64,000 nt of DNA from NCBI GenBank assembly GCA_023014485.1, contig JAJOZX010001568.1:1-64000 (forward strand), in the 5' to 3' direction. This DNA is from Bathynomus jamesi. Taxonomy: Eukaryota > Arthropoda > Malacostraca > Isopoda > Cirolanidae. Each line of letters starts with the position of its first letter. The first letter of the stretch is position 1. Positions 54,788-64,000 of this stretch are shown piece after piece. The notes beneath the pieces are model-generated. The model was not told the origin of the DNA. It did no database searches and saw nothing but the letters and a program-made list of their open reading frames with translations. Both the position numbers and the translations under genes were made by a program.

Positions 54788-55345
54788 ATTACCATGTCAA
54801 GAATGTCCTGATAATGTATACGTGGGAGAAACGGGAAAGAACCTCAGTAAGAGAATTTATGAACACAAGAGAGATGTGAGGATGGGGAATGAAAAAAGTG
54901 TGGTATTCTGTCATGTTAGAGCCTGTAACCATGTAATAGATTTCAATAATTGCAACTTTGTTTTCAAATCTAATAATTATGTTAAGCGTACAATTGTTGA
55001 ATCTAGTCTTATAGGCTCTATACAAAATTTTAATCTATCCGATGGCCAATTTTCTTTCAACAAAATTATATGTAATAAAATGAAGAATTTTGTAACATTA
55101 CCCTCCAAAAATCCTCAGGCAACACAAGTACATCCATCAGGTCAAAGCTGGGTCGGAGGGATCACTTAACTATCCTCTGAGAAGAGGATAGGAAGGTTCA
55201 GTCAGCTAATCCCTGATAATTAATTTCCAGGTCTTATAAACTCTGTTCTTTGTTTATACGGTCATTACCAATTGAGAAGGGCTCGCGAGAAGCCGAAACT
55301 GTATTGGTGTTAAGAAATAAAAATTTACGTCTTCGTGAAGAGTGG
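54788..55345 (+). mobile_element. 3' end of another PLE family with GIY-YIG domain
   Basis: In the frame 54,822-55,169: CPDNVYVGETGKNLSKRIYE with HKRDVRMGNEKSVVFCHVRA, NYVKRTIVESSLIGSIQNFN and KIICNKMKN, a canonical YVGETG-type GIY-YIG endonuclease distinct from PLE2/PLE3 (YFGS/YIGS). A 3' region follows with a hammerhead-like motif at 55,267. It is fused directly to the RT fragment upstream, so this is a chimera created by recombination or successive insertion. Confidence 0.8.
55267..55308 (+). ncRNA. Hammerhead-like motif with U3/A8 core
   Basis: ACCAA-TTGAGAA-G-GGC(TCGCGAGAA)GCC-GAAA-CTGTA-TTGGT. Stem I ACCAA/TTGGT is a perfect 5 bp, stem II GGC/GCC, stem III AC/GT with one loop base; A17 precedes the expected cleavage (after 55,303). 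The core reads UUGAGAA instead of CUGANGA, the same paired 3/8 change as in PLE2 although surrounding sequence differs completely. Confidence 0.6.
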
Positions 55346-55352
55346 TTTCCTG

Positions 55353-55463
<111 letters not shown>

Positions 55464-55498
55464 ATTATTATTTCACGAAAGTAACACGTGAATAATAT

Positions 55499-55639
55499 TT
55501 ATGATGAAAATAACCACGAAGGAAAAAGGAAACAGAATGGTGCTGAAGCGCTTTCGTCTAATGAGTGTTCCTGAGGATGTCATTAGACTGAAGCGCTTCA
55601 GCACCATTCTGGGTTTCCTTTTTCCTTCGTGGTTATTTT

Positions 55640-55646
<7 letters not shown>
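55499..55646. repeat. Palindromic PLE P4 terminal repeat
   Basis: Arms 55,499-55,563 and 55,580-55,646 are inverted copies carrying AACCACGAAGGAAAAAGGAA and GGTGCTGAAGCGCTT. They match the outer ends of the inverted repeat at 43.8-45.4 kb. The right arm keeps CTGAGGATGTCATTAGAC but has TGAAGCGC in place of GAAAGCGC, so its hammerhead core is damaged; the left arm lacks the CTGA part. Confidence 0.75.

Positions 55647-55724
<78 letters not shown>
55647..55724. repeat. (TA)n(GA)n microsatellite
   Basis: Compound array immediately before the candidate host exon region. Confidence 0.9.
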
Positions 55725-55785
55725 ATAGACATATATAATTACTGATGAAACATCTTGTGTTTATGGGATGTTTATGTTTAATGTT

Positions 55786-55803
55786 TTTTTCTTTCTTTTG
55801 CAG
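55786..55803 (+). promoter_or_regulatory. Splice acceptor (polypyrimidine tract and CAG)
   Basis: TTTTTCTTTCTTTTGCAG followed by GTTTGG: a strong 3' splice site at the start of the candidate exon. Confidence 0.55.
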
Positions 55804-56093
55804 GTTTGGATCATTTTATGACCAAAAACTGGAGAAATGGTGCAAAGCATCTTATGTGGACGTAATAACAGAAAGGAGACGTAACTATCGAAAGAAAAAC
55901 TTTTTATGGTATGGGACGATTCTAAAATTAGCATTCGTTCATTTAAATCCGTAAACTTTGAAAAAAGTGTGATTTAAATATGAATGTAAGAATGGAGATT
56001 AGATATACATCCGCGATTATCTTCAAGTATGGATGACCCGTACTATGGGGTTTTTCATAAAATAGTGATATAAGGACTGGGTACTGCATTAGT

Positions 56094-56845
56094 ATGGGTG
56101 TCAGGTATGGCTGGTCTACACTTCTTGTCATTTACCTAGTAATTGCTAGTCACTCCATTCACCCTATATCTACCCGTGGTACAAACTTAAACGCTACACC
56201 CAATTTCCACCCTTTCAATTATAAACCTAAATTTCCCGTAGCTGATGAAAATGAACGAAATATCATTCATTTAATAAATGACTACCAACAAAACTTAAAA
56301 ATGTACAACCCTCAAGTGAGCAATAATGAGTCATATCTTCCTTCTAAAGTTTTTGATAAAAAGGAGGAGCAGCAGCAGCAGCAATCGATCCCCTCAAATA
56401 AGACTTTAAGAAGCGAACAATATACAATCGATGTCCTTCCATCCCCTCCTCAAGCTGACCCCAATTCTACGGAAAAAAATGATCAATCAAATCATTTGTC
56501 GAGACAATCAGGAGCCATTGGTGGAACTGGTATCGTGGCTGGTTACACAAATTACATTAATCATTCTTCGCGTGTCTATGAATGGAATTCAGATTTGCAA
56601 AATAAATCTGAATCTTCGAACGGTATAAATGTGATGCCCGATGGAACTTCTCCAATACCTCACTATTATTCAAATCATATTACCATAGACGCTCAGTTTT
56701 TACCTTGGGCCGAAGGTCTCTATATTGGAAAAGGAGGTAACAATTGTTTAGATCCAGATGTCATCGCCAAAGCAGCGAAATTAGCACTCAAGAAAAATCC
56801 TCCTCCAGCAGGAGTTACTCTTATTGTCCATCCTCCACCAAGAGG
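56094..56845 (+). CDS. Candidate host exon: secreted protein N-terminus
   Basis: Starts MGVRYGWSTLLVIYLVIASH, a signal peptide, then a hydrophilic Asn/Ser/Pro/Gln-rich region with several N-glycosylation sequons and a Q5 run (~residue 94), and a conserved-looking C-terminal part (FLPWAEGLYIGKGGNN, CLDPDVIAKAAKLALKKNPP, TLIVHPPPR). No transposon motif. The frame stays open to a stop at 56,853 (ending PPPRGKR), but AAGAG|GTAAGA at 56,845 is a near-consensus 5' splice donor, so the coding sequence probably continues in an exon beyond the transposons downstream. With the acceptor at 55,803 the exon would be ~1,040 bp with ~290 nt of 5' UTR. Function unknown. Confidence 0.6.
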
Positions 56846-56904
56846 TAAGAGGTAATTCAGTATTCTAGTCATAGGCTATCAATACGGCTTTCGGATATAA
56901 AACC

Positions 56905-57382
56905 ATTGGTACTTATGTATTATCGGGACTACCAAACTGTTTATCATGTATTTTTGCTCTCGTCATTTTCGTTTAAACTAACTAAAATATCACAACTTAA
57001 CCTAACCAATCATCAAGGGCGTACAGTTGACCTAACCGGGCATTCAGTTGACCTAACTGGGCATTCAGTTGACCTAACCGGGCATTCAATTAACCTAACG
57101 GGTTAATATTGGTTATTTCACCTAAATATCTTCTGATCTTTTCGTATTAGGCACTCACTGTCACATTTCGGGCAAGTTAAGGATGAGAGAATAACGCCGT
57201 AATTGATAAAAACATCCAGTGTCAACATTCGTGTCAACTGAATGCCCGGTTAGGTCAACTGTACGCCCTTGATGAATGGTTAGGTTAAGTTGTGATATTT
57301 TCGTTAGTTTAAACGAAAATGACGAGAGCAAAAATACATAATAAACAGTTTGGTAGTCCCGATAAAACGTAAGTACCAAACA
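56905..57382. mobile_element. Foldback element with 21-bp minisatellite
   Basis: Arms of ~150 bp: GGTACTTATGTATTATCGGG on the left and GGTACTTACGTTTTATCGGG inverted on the right, followed in both by CTACCAAACTGTTTAT and TTTGCTCTCGTCATTTTCGT. The left arm ends in about four units of GACCTAACCGGGCATTCAGTT (57,014-57,100); the right arm has one. Centre ~57,110-57,230. Non-coding. Confidence 0.8.
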
Positions 57383-57427
57383 ATTTTCATGAAAGTCTAA
57401 TTATCGGCATGATTTTACTCCTTGAAT

Positions 57428-57483
57428 TATATATATATATATATATATATATAGTGTATATATATATATATATATATATATAT
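57428..57483. repeat. (TA)n microsatellite
   Basis: TA array interrupted once by GTG, abutting the LINE A fragment. Confidence 0.9.
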
Positions 57484-58326
57484 GCCCCCCATAGTACTGT
57501 GAGGTATTGAGAAACTCATGATCTTCACTTGCCCCACAAACACCTTTAAATGGGAGACCCATAATGGGTGCACACACATTTCTACATTACTGTACAGTCT
57601 TTACAGCCACACCTACACTTTTCCTCGTAAGTGTATATATTGTAATGTATATGGTTGTAAATTTGACTTGGTCCGCAATCGATATGAACCGTGACTTGAT
57701 GGATACCGTAATGAAATTGACTAGATTCTTTGGATCTGATATATTTGCATGTCCGTTATATAATAGATATAGAGTGTAACATATTTGTGGAGAGTAGTCT
57801 ATTATGACTTGATCCTCTGGATCGAGAGATTCTATCTTTAGTTTTAAATCGATAATTAATTATTTTTAAATTGATAATGTATATGGTTGTAAATTTTGAC
57901 TTGGTCCGCAATCGATATGGACCGTGACTTGATGGATACCGTAATGAAATTGACTGGCTTCTTTGGATCTGATATATTTGCATGTCCGTTATAAATAGAT
58001 ATAGAATGTAACATAATTGTGGATAGTAGTCTATTATGACTTGCTCCTCTGGACCGAGAGATTCTATCTTTAGTTTTAAACCGATAATTAATTATTTTTA
58101 AATTGATAATTATTTAGTTTCGTAAAAATTGGTCGTTGCCAATTTACCGGCAGTTTTTAAATAAGTTTCTTATGTTCTTGTGGTTCGGAACCCACGTAAA
58201 ATTGTAGGTCCCCTCCGCCACCACGGAGGACATACACAATACACGTTTACGAACACAGTTAGGTAGACCAGCCATGAGTGGATCCTAGGGTCTTTGTTGG
58301 TCTGAAACATTATAACATTATAACAT

Positions 58327-58331
<5 letters not shown>
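57484..58331 (+). mobile_element. LINE family A copy 5, 3' UTR only
   Basis: From GCCCCCCATAGTACTGTGAG, equivalent to ~5,710 of copy 1, through two ~235-bp units to the (ATTATAAC)n tail. 5' boundary directly at (TA)n. Nearly identical to copies 1 and 2. Confidence 0.9.

Positions 58332-58378
<47 letters not shown>
58332..58378. repeat. (TA)n microsatellite
   Basis: TA array between two LINE A copies in the same orientation. Confidence 0.9.
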
Positions 58379-58381
<3 letters not shown>

Positions 58382-61300
58382 ACAGCTCAACATATATATA
58401 TATATCAAAGATAATATTGCGAACGTTATAGAAGTAAAGCACTCATTCCAGAACCGATAGATTCGACTATAGCAGAACTTAAATTGAACGATTTCAAACT
58501 TCTTGTTGCGGTTATATATAGGCCCCCAAATCAAACAGCTGCTACGGACGAAGCGTTATATCGTGAACTAAAGAGAATAATCGGTAGTGAGCAGGCTTTA
58601 GTTATGGGTGACTTTAATTGCGCCAACGTGAATTACGATACAATGCAGGGAGACGCGGAAGGTAATCGTTTAGTTAATTTTCTCGAGGATAGCTTTCTTA
58701 TTCAAAAGGTTGGGGAACCTACGAGGTTGGACAGTATTTTAGATTTAGTAATAACTACGGATGATAGGCTAATTACTGATCTTCAAGTAATAGAACCGTT
58801 GAGCAATAGCGATCACAATATGGTAGAGTTTGTCCTCTCAGTAAGTCACTCGAAACCAACTAACTCGACTAAAATTCCTAGCTTCCAGCACGCAGACTTT
58901 AGTAAATTTCGAAATAAATTTTCACACGTCAATTGGGAAAACGTAATGGGGAACTCCAACGCAAAACTAATGTGGGAATCGTTCGTAACGGTATTTAGGA
59001 CTATAAATGAGGAATGTGTACCGTACAAAATTAAGCGTGCGAAAGTAAACAACAAGCCCTTGTGGTTTACTTCTAGAGTAGGAGACATTATAAAGAGTAG
59101 AGAGAGGGCTTATAGGCTATACAAGTGCGATAAAGATAATCTGTTGTTACGAAACAACTACATATCTCTAAGGCGTGAAGCTAAAAGTGTAATAAAAAAG
59201 TCAAAACGCGAATTTGAAATCTCCATAGCTCGTGACGGTAAAGAAAACCCCAAGCGATTCTTTCAATACGTCAATAATAGAAATCCAGTAAAAAGTGTCT
59301 TAGGTCCATTAAAAAATGGAAATGGAGATCTAGTCTCTGAAAACAAGAAATGGCTACCTTGCTAAACGAATTTTTTACGTCAGTTTTTACTATAGAAGAT
59401 GTAACGAATATCCCTACGGTCATAGACATAATACCTTTTGATAATGGTAATATTTTGGATAATATTGTCGTTAGTGAAGGGGAAGTAATGCGCTATATTG
59501 ATAAAATGAAAACGCGTAAATCACCGGGTCCGGATTCCATATATCCCATACAACTAAAAGAATTAAAAGATAGCATTGTTGTGCCGCTAACAAAGATTTT
59601 TAATGCGTCTATTTCTGAGGGGTGCGTACCAGATAATTTCAAGTTAGCAAACGTAACACCTATCTTTAAGAAAGGCGATAAAGGTGCGGCGGGAAATTAT
59701 AGGCCAATCAGTTTAACGTCTGTTGTAGGTAAGCTACTGGAATCAATAATTAGGGATCGTATAGTCGAACACTTAGAAGTGCATAATCTGGTTAGAAATA
59801 CGCAGCACGGTTTTAGGCGAAACAAATCTTGCTTAACTAATCTTTTAGAATTTTTCCAAAGCGTGGTTAACGTTTACGATAGACATCGGGCGGTTGATGT
59901 AGTGTATTTAGATTTTCAAAAAGCGTTTGACACCGTGCCGCACAAAAGACTTTGAAAAAACTAAGGCTCATGGAATCAGGGGTGTAGTAATAAATTGGCT
60001 AGAAGAATGGTTGCGAGGCAGGAAACAGAGGGTGGTCGTTGATGGAGCGGAGTCGTGTTGGGCTAATGTAGCGAGTGGCGTTCCTCAGGGTTCTGTATTG
60101 GGCCCCTTGCTTTTTCTTATATATATTAACGATTTAGATGTCGGCCTAGTCAGTACAGTTTCAAAGTTTGCGGATGACACGAAGCTGGGTGGTAGGGCGA
60201 TTAATGACGAAGATAGAGGTAAAATTCAGGAAGATCTGAATAAAATCGTTGATTGGTCAGTCACATGGCAAATGAGATTTAACGTGGATAAGTGCAAAAT
60301 TATGCATATAGGTTCGCGTAACGGTAATTTTGCGTATAGTATGTCAGGGAAAGATTTAACAAGCGTAGAGCAGGAAAAAGATTTAGGAGTTATAGTCACT
60401 GGTGATTTAAAAGTAGCGAAACAAAGTACAGCGGCGGTCAATAAGGCGAACAAAGTGTTAGGTTTTATAGCTCGAAATTTTGAGTACAAATCGCGCGATA
60501 TTATAGTTCCTCTTTATAAATCATTAGTTAGACCCCATTTGGAGTACGCGGTCCAATTTTGGAATCCGCATATGCGCAAAGATATAGACAAAATCGAAAG
60601 AGTTCAAAGACGAGCAACTAAGATGATTCCGTCTCTTAGGTCAAAGTCGTACGAGGATAGGCTTAAAGAGTTAAAATTGACTACACTCGAGACTAGGAGG
60701 TTAAGGGGTGATCTAATCCAGGTTTTCAAAATTATGAATGGGTTTGATAACGTAGATAGAGATAGCTTTTTCGAAATATCTCAATATAATAGGACTAGAA
60801 ATAACGGGTGTAAGTTGACAAGTAGAAGGTTCGAGACAGCAGTTGCGAAAAACTTTTTTACGCATAGAATAGTAAATACTGGAATAGTTTGCCGGTAGAA
60901 GTAATTAGTAGCACGTCTATAAACATGTTTAAGAATCGATTGGACGCGCATGTTGATAGAAAGGGTATAGTTTAAGGTAGTAAAATTAAGGCTTTGTGGG
61001 GATAGATCCCACAGCTCAACACAAGTGTTGTGGGATATAGGGAGGCAGCGTCTTGGGTTAGGGGATACTCTCTGTCCTTACACACCCCATTTAAAGAGAT
61101 TCCTCTGCCGAGCGGTGCCCCCCATAGTACTGTGAGGTATTGAAAAACTCATGATCTTCACTTGCCCCACAAACACCTTTAAATGGGAGACCCATAATGG
61201 GTGCACACACATTTCTACATTACTGTACAGTCTTTACAGCCACACCTACACTTTTCCTCGTAAGTGTATATATTGTAATGTATATGGTTGTAAATTTGAC

Positions 61301-61954
61301 TTGGTCCGCAATCGATATGAACCGTGACTTGATGGATACCGTAATGAAATTGACTGGATTCTTTGGATCTGATATATTTGCATGTCCGTTATATAATAGA
61401 TATAGAGTGTAACATATTTGTGGATAGTAGTCTATTATGACTTGATCCTCTGGATCGAGAGATTCTATCTTTAGTTTTAAATCGATAATTAATTATTTTT
61501 AAATTGATAATGTATATGGTTGTAAATTTTGACTTGGTCCGCAATCGATATGGACCGTGACTTGATGGATACCGTAATGAAATTGACTGGATTCTTTGGA
61601 TCTGATATATTTGCATGTCCGTTATAAATAGATATAGAATGTAACATATTTGTGGATAGTAGTCTATTATGACTTGCTCCTCTGGACCGAGAGATTCTAT
61701 CTTTAGTTTTAAACCGATAATTAATTATTTTTAAATTGATAATTATTTAGTTTCGTAAAAATTGGTCGTTGCCAATTTACCGGCAGTTTTTAAATAAGTT
61801 TCTTATGTTCTTGTGGTTCGGAACCCACGTAAAATTGTAGGTCCCCTCCGCCACCACGGAGGACATACACAATACACGATTACGAACACAGTTAGGTAGA
61901 CCAGCCATGAGTGGATCCTAGGGTCTTTGTTGGTCTGAAACATTATAACATTAC

Positions 61955-61957
<3 letters not shown>
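58379..61957 (+). mobile_element. LINE family A copy 2, longest copy
   Basis: Endonuclease (partial), RT, two-unit 3' UTR and octamer tail. The first bases (58,379-58,391, CCCACAGCTCAAC) match the post-ORF hairpin region of the same LINE and are followed by a short TA run before the endonuclease, suggesting a rearranged 5' junction. Confidence 0.9.
58401..60975 (+). pseudogene. LINE A endonuclease-reverse transcriptase (longest copy)
   Basis: From LNDFKLLVAVIYRPPNQTAA: APE endonuclease (LVMGDFNCANVNYD, LDSILDLVITTDDRLI, SNSDHNMVEF), then RT with KSPGPDSIYPIQLKELKDSI, ANVTPIFKKGDKGAAGNYRP, NTQHGFRRNKSCLTNLLEFF, VYLDFQKAFDTVPHKRL, VASGVPQGSVLGPLLFLIYI, SKFADDTKLGGRAIND with ADD, and the C-terminal VRPHLEYAVQFWNPHMRKDI. 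Breaks: ~59,347 (AAGAAATGG against AAGGAAATGG), ~59,952 (a short deletion near AGACTTTGAAAAAAC), ~60,878 (AATACTGG against AATAGCTGG). It stops at GIV-stop, 60,975. The N-terminal endonuclease and any ORF1 are missing. Confidence 0.9.

Positions 61958-62013
<56 letters not shown>
61958..62013. repeat. (TA)n microsatellite at a tail-to-tail LINE junction
   Basis: TA array that is the centre of the inverted pair formed by LINE A copies 2 and 3. Confidence 0.9.
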
Positions 62014-62019
<6 letters not shown>

Positions 62020-64000
62020 ATGTTATAATGTTATAATGTTTCAGACCAACAAAGACCCTAGGATCCACTCATGGCTGGTCTACCTAACTGTGTTCGTAAT
62101 GTGTATTGTGTATGTCCTCCGTGGTGGCGGAGGGGACCTACAATTTTACGTGGGTTCCGAACCACAAGAACATAAGAAATTTATGTAAAAACTGCCGGTA
62201 AATTGGCAACGACCAATTTTTACGAAACTAAATAATTATCAATTTAAAACTAATTAATTATCGATTTAAAACTAAAGATAGAATCTCTGATCCAGAGGAT
62301 CAAGTCATAATAGACTACTATCCACAAATATGTTACACTCTATATCTATTTATAAAGGACATGCAAATATATCGATCCAAAGAATCCAGTCAATTTCATT
62401 ACGGTATCCATCAAGTCACGGTCCATATCGATTGCGGACCAAGTCAAAATTTACAATCATATACATTACAATATATACACTTACGAGAAAAGTGTAGGTG
62501 TGGCTGTAAAGACTGTACAGTAATGTAGAAATGTGTGTGCACCCATTTTGGTGTCTCCCATTTAAAGGTGTTTGTGGGGCAAGTGAAGATCATGAGTTTT
62601 TCAATACCTCACAGTACTATGGGGGCACCGCTCGGCAGAGGAATCTCTTTAAATGGGGTGTGTAAGGACAGAGAGTATCCCCTAACCCAAGACGCTGCCT
62701 CCCTATATCCCACAACACTTGTGTTGAGCTGTGGGATCTATCCCCAAAAGCCTTAATTTTACTACCTTAAACTATACCCTTTCTATCAACATGCGTCTAA
62801 TCGATTTTTAAACATGTTTATAGACGTGCTACTAATTACTTCTACCGGCAAACTATTCCAGCTATTTACTATTCTATGCGTAAAAAAGTTTTTCGCAACT
62901 GCTGTCTCGAACCTTCTACTTGTCAACTTACACCCGTTATTTCTAGTCCTATTATATTGAGATATTTCGAAAAAGCTATCTCTATCTACGTTATCAACCC
63001 ATTCATAATTTTGAAAACCTGGATTAGATCACCCCTTAACCTCCTAGTCTCGAGTGTAGTCAATTTTAACTCCTTAAGCCTATCCTCGTACGACTTTGAC
63101 CTAAGAGACGGAATCATCTTAGTTGCTCGTCTTTGAACTCTTTCGATTTTGTCTATATCTTTGCGCATATGCGGATTCCAAAATTGGACCGCGTACTCCA
63201 AATGGGGTCTAACTAATGATTTATAAAGTGGAACTATAATATCGCGCGATTTGTACTCAAAATTTCGAGCTATAAAACCTAACACTTTGTTCGCCTTATT
63301 GACCGCTGCTGTACTTTGTTTCGCTACTTTTAAATCACCAGTGACTATAACTCCTAAATCTTTTTCCTGCTCTACGCTTGTTAAATCTTTCCCTGACATA
63401 CTATACGCAAAATTACCGTTACGCGAACCTATATGCAAAATTTTGCACTTATCACGTTAAATCTCATTTGCCATGTGACTGACCAATCAACGATTTTATT
63501 CAGATCTTCCTGAATTTTACCTCTATCTTCGTCATTAATCGCCCTACCACCCAGCTTCGTGTCATCCGCAAACTTTGAAACTGTACTGACTAGGCCGACA
63601 TCTAAATCGTTAATATATATAAGAAAAAGCAAGGGGCCCAATACAGAACCCTGAGGAACGCCACTCGCTACATTAGCCCAACACGACTCCGCTCCATCAA
63701 CGACCACCCTCTGTTTCCTGCCTCGCAACCACTCTTCTAGCCAATTTATTACTACACCCCTGATTCCATGAGCCTTAGTTTTTTCAATGAGTCTTTTGTG
63801 CGGCACGGTGTCAAACGCTTTTTGAAAATCTAAATACACTACATCAACCGCCCGATGTCTATCGTAAACGTCAACCACGCTTTGGAAAAATTCTAAAAGA
63901 TTAGTTAAGCAAGATTTGTTTCGCCTAAATCCGTGCTGCGTATTTCTAACCAGATTATGCACTTCTAAGTGTTCGACTATACGATCCCTAATTATTGATT
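62014..64000 (-). mobile_element. LINE family A copy 3, runs off the window
   Basis: Inverted copy: octamer tail at 62,014-62,035, single-unit 3' UTR, post-ORF hairpin near 62,706-62,737, then RT to the window edge. It is more divergent from copies 1 and 2 in the 3' UTR and resembles copy 4 there. Confidence 0.9.
62767..64000 (-). pseudogene. LINE A reverse transcriptase, C-terminal part, truncated by window
   Basis: Minus strand from LVRNTQHGFRRNKSCLTNLL through VYLDFQKAFDTVPHKRLIEK, VASGVPQGSVLGP, SKFADDTKLGG, a slip near 63,456 (ACGTTAAATC lacking the GATAAG context of copy 2), then MHIGSRNGNFAYSMSGKDLT to the stop at 62,767. Only one or two breaks were seen, making this the least damaged RT of family A. 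It keeps KRLIEKTKAHGIRG where copy 2 has a deletion. Confidence 0.88.

Noticed and set aside
55745..55954. 69-codon ORF MKHLVFMGCLCLM...
   Set aside because: It runs across a likely splice acceptor at 55,803; its hydrophobic start is the polypyrimidine tract.

Overview
The window looks like repeat-dense nuclear DNA from an arthropod, most likely a crustacean and perhaps a decapod. The reasons are long (TA)n, (GT)n and (GA)n arrays, (CCTAA)n blocks matching the arthropod TTAGG telomere unit, rosa/Visitor-like mariners, Penelope-like elements (PLEs), CR1/L2-type LINEs, and a multi-copy arthropod protein family. The taxon is inferred, not proven. Nothing in the window is bacterial or phage-like.

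Almost everything interpretable is mobile DNA. From left to right: a hAT MITE and a mirrored ~450-bp tandem repeat (0-2.1 kb); two Tc1/mariner relics (2.1-3.3 kb); LINE family A copy 1 (3.4-6.5 kb); a family-C LINE tail (6.6-7.6 kb); hAT and foldback MITEs (8.5-9.6 kb); a 2-kb hAT relic (10.1-12.1 kb); a mariner (12.5-13.9 kb); a 5S-rRNA-like relic (14.4 kb); a LINE A tail, a PLE and a LINE B fragment (16-18.9 kb); a palindromic tRNA-derived SINE (18.9-19.2 kb); a mariner (19.7-20.4 kb); and an almost complete LINE B (20.5-26.3 kb) carrying a nested mariner and a nested inverted-repeat element with an 8-bp target duplication. A LINE C copy with two nested hAT MITEs follows (27.3-29.5 kb). The 29.6-33.4 kb stretch is largely unassigned. 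A 4.7-kb multi-exon hAT (33.4-38.1 kb) has a mariner inside one of its introns. Next come a LINE C relic (38.8-39.9 kb), an arthropod multi-copy pseudogene (40.4-42.1 kb), large inverted PLE terminal repeats (43.8-45.4 kb), snap-back mariners and SINEs (45.4-48.4 kb), several PLEs (48.4-55.6 kb), one candidate host gene exon (55.8-56.85 kb), a foldback element, and three LINE A copies, two of them tail-to-tail (57.5-64 kb).

The PLEs supply the most interesting pattern. Their terminal repeats (pLTRs) carry hammerhead-ribozyme-like motifs from at least five sequence families. Hammerheads in PLEs are already known. What stands out here is that two families change core positions 3 and 8 together (C-G to U-A), the two bases that pair in the folded ribozyme.

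Nearly every transposon ORF is broken. Many breaks are single-base homopolymer indels that differ between otherwise near-identical copies, so either young decaying copies or residual long-read assembly errors are possible. The only candidate host coding sequence without transposon similarity is the secreted-protein exon at 56,094-56,845.
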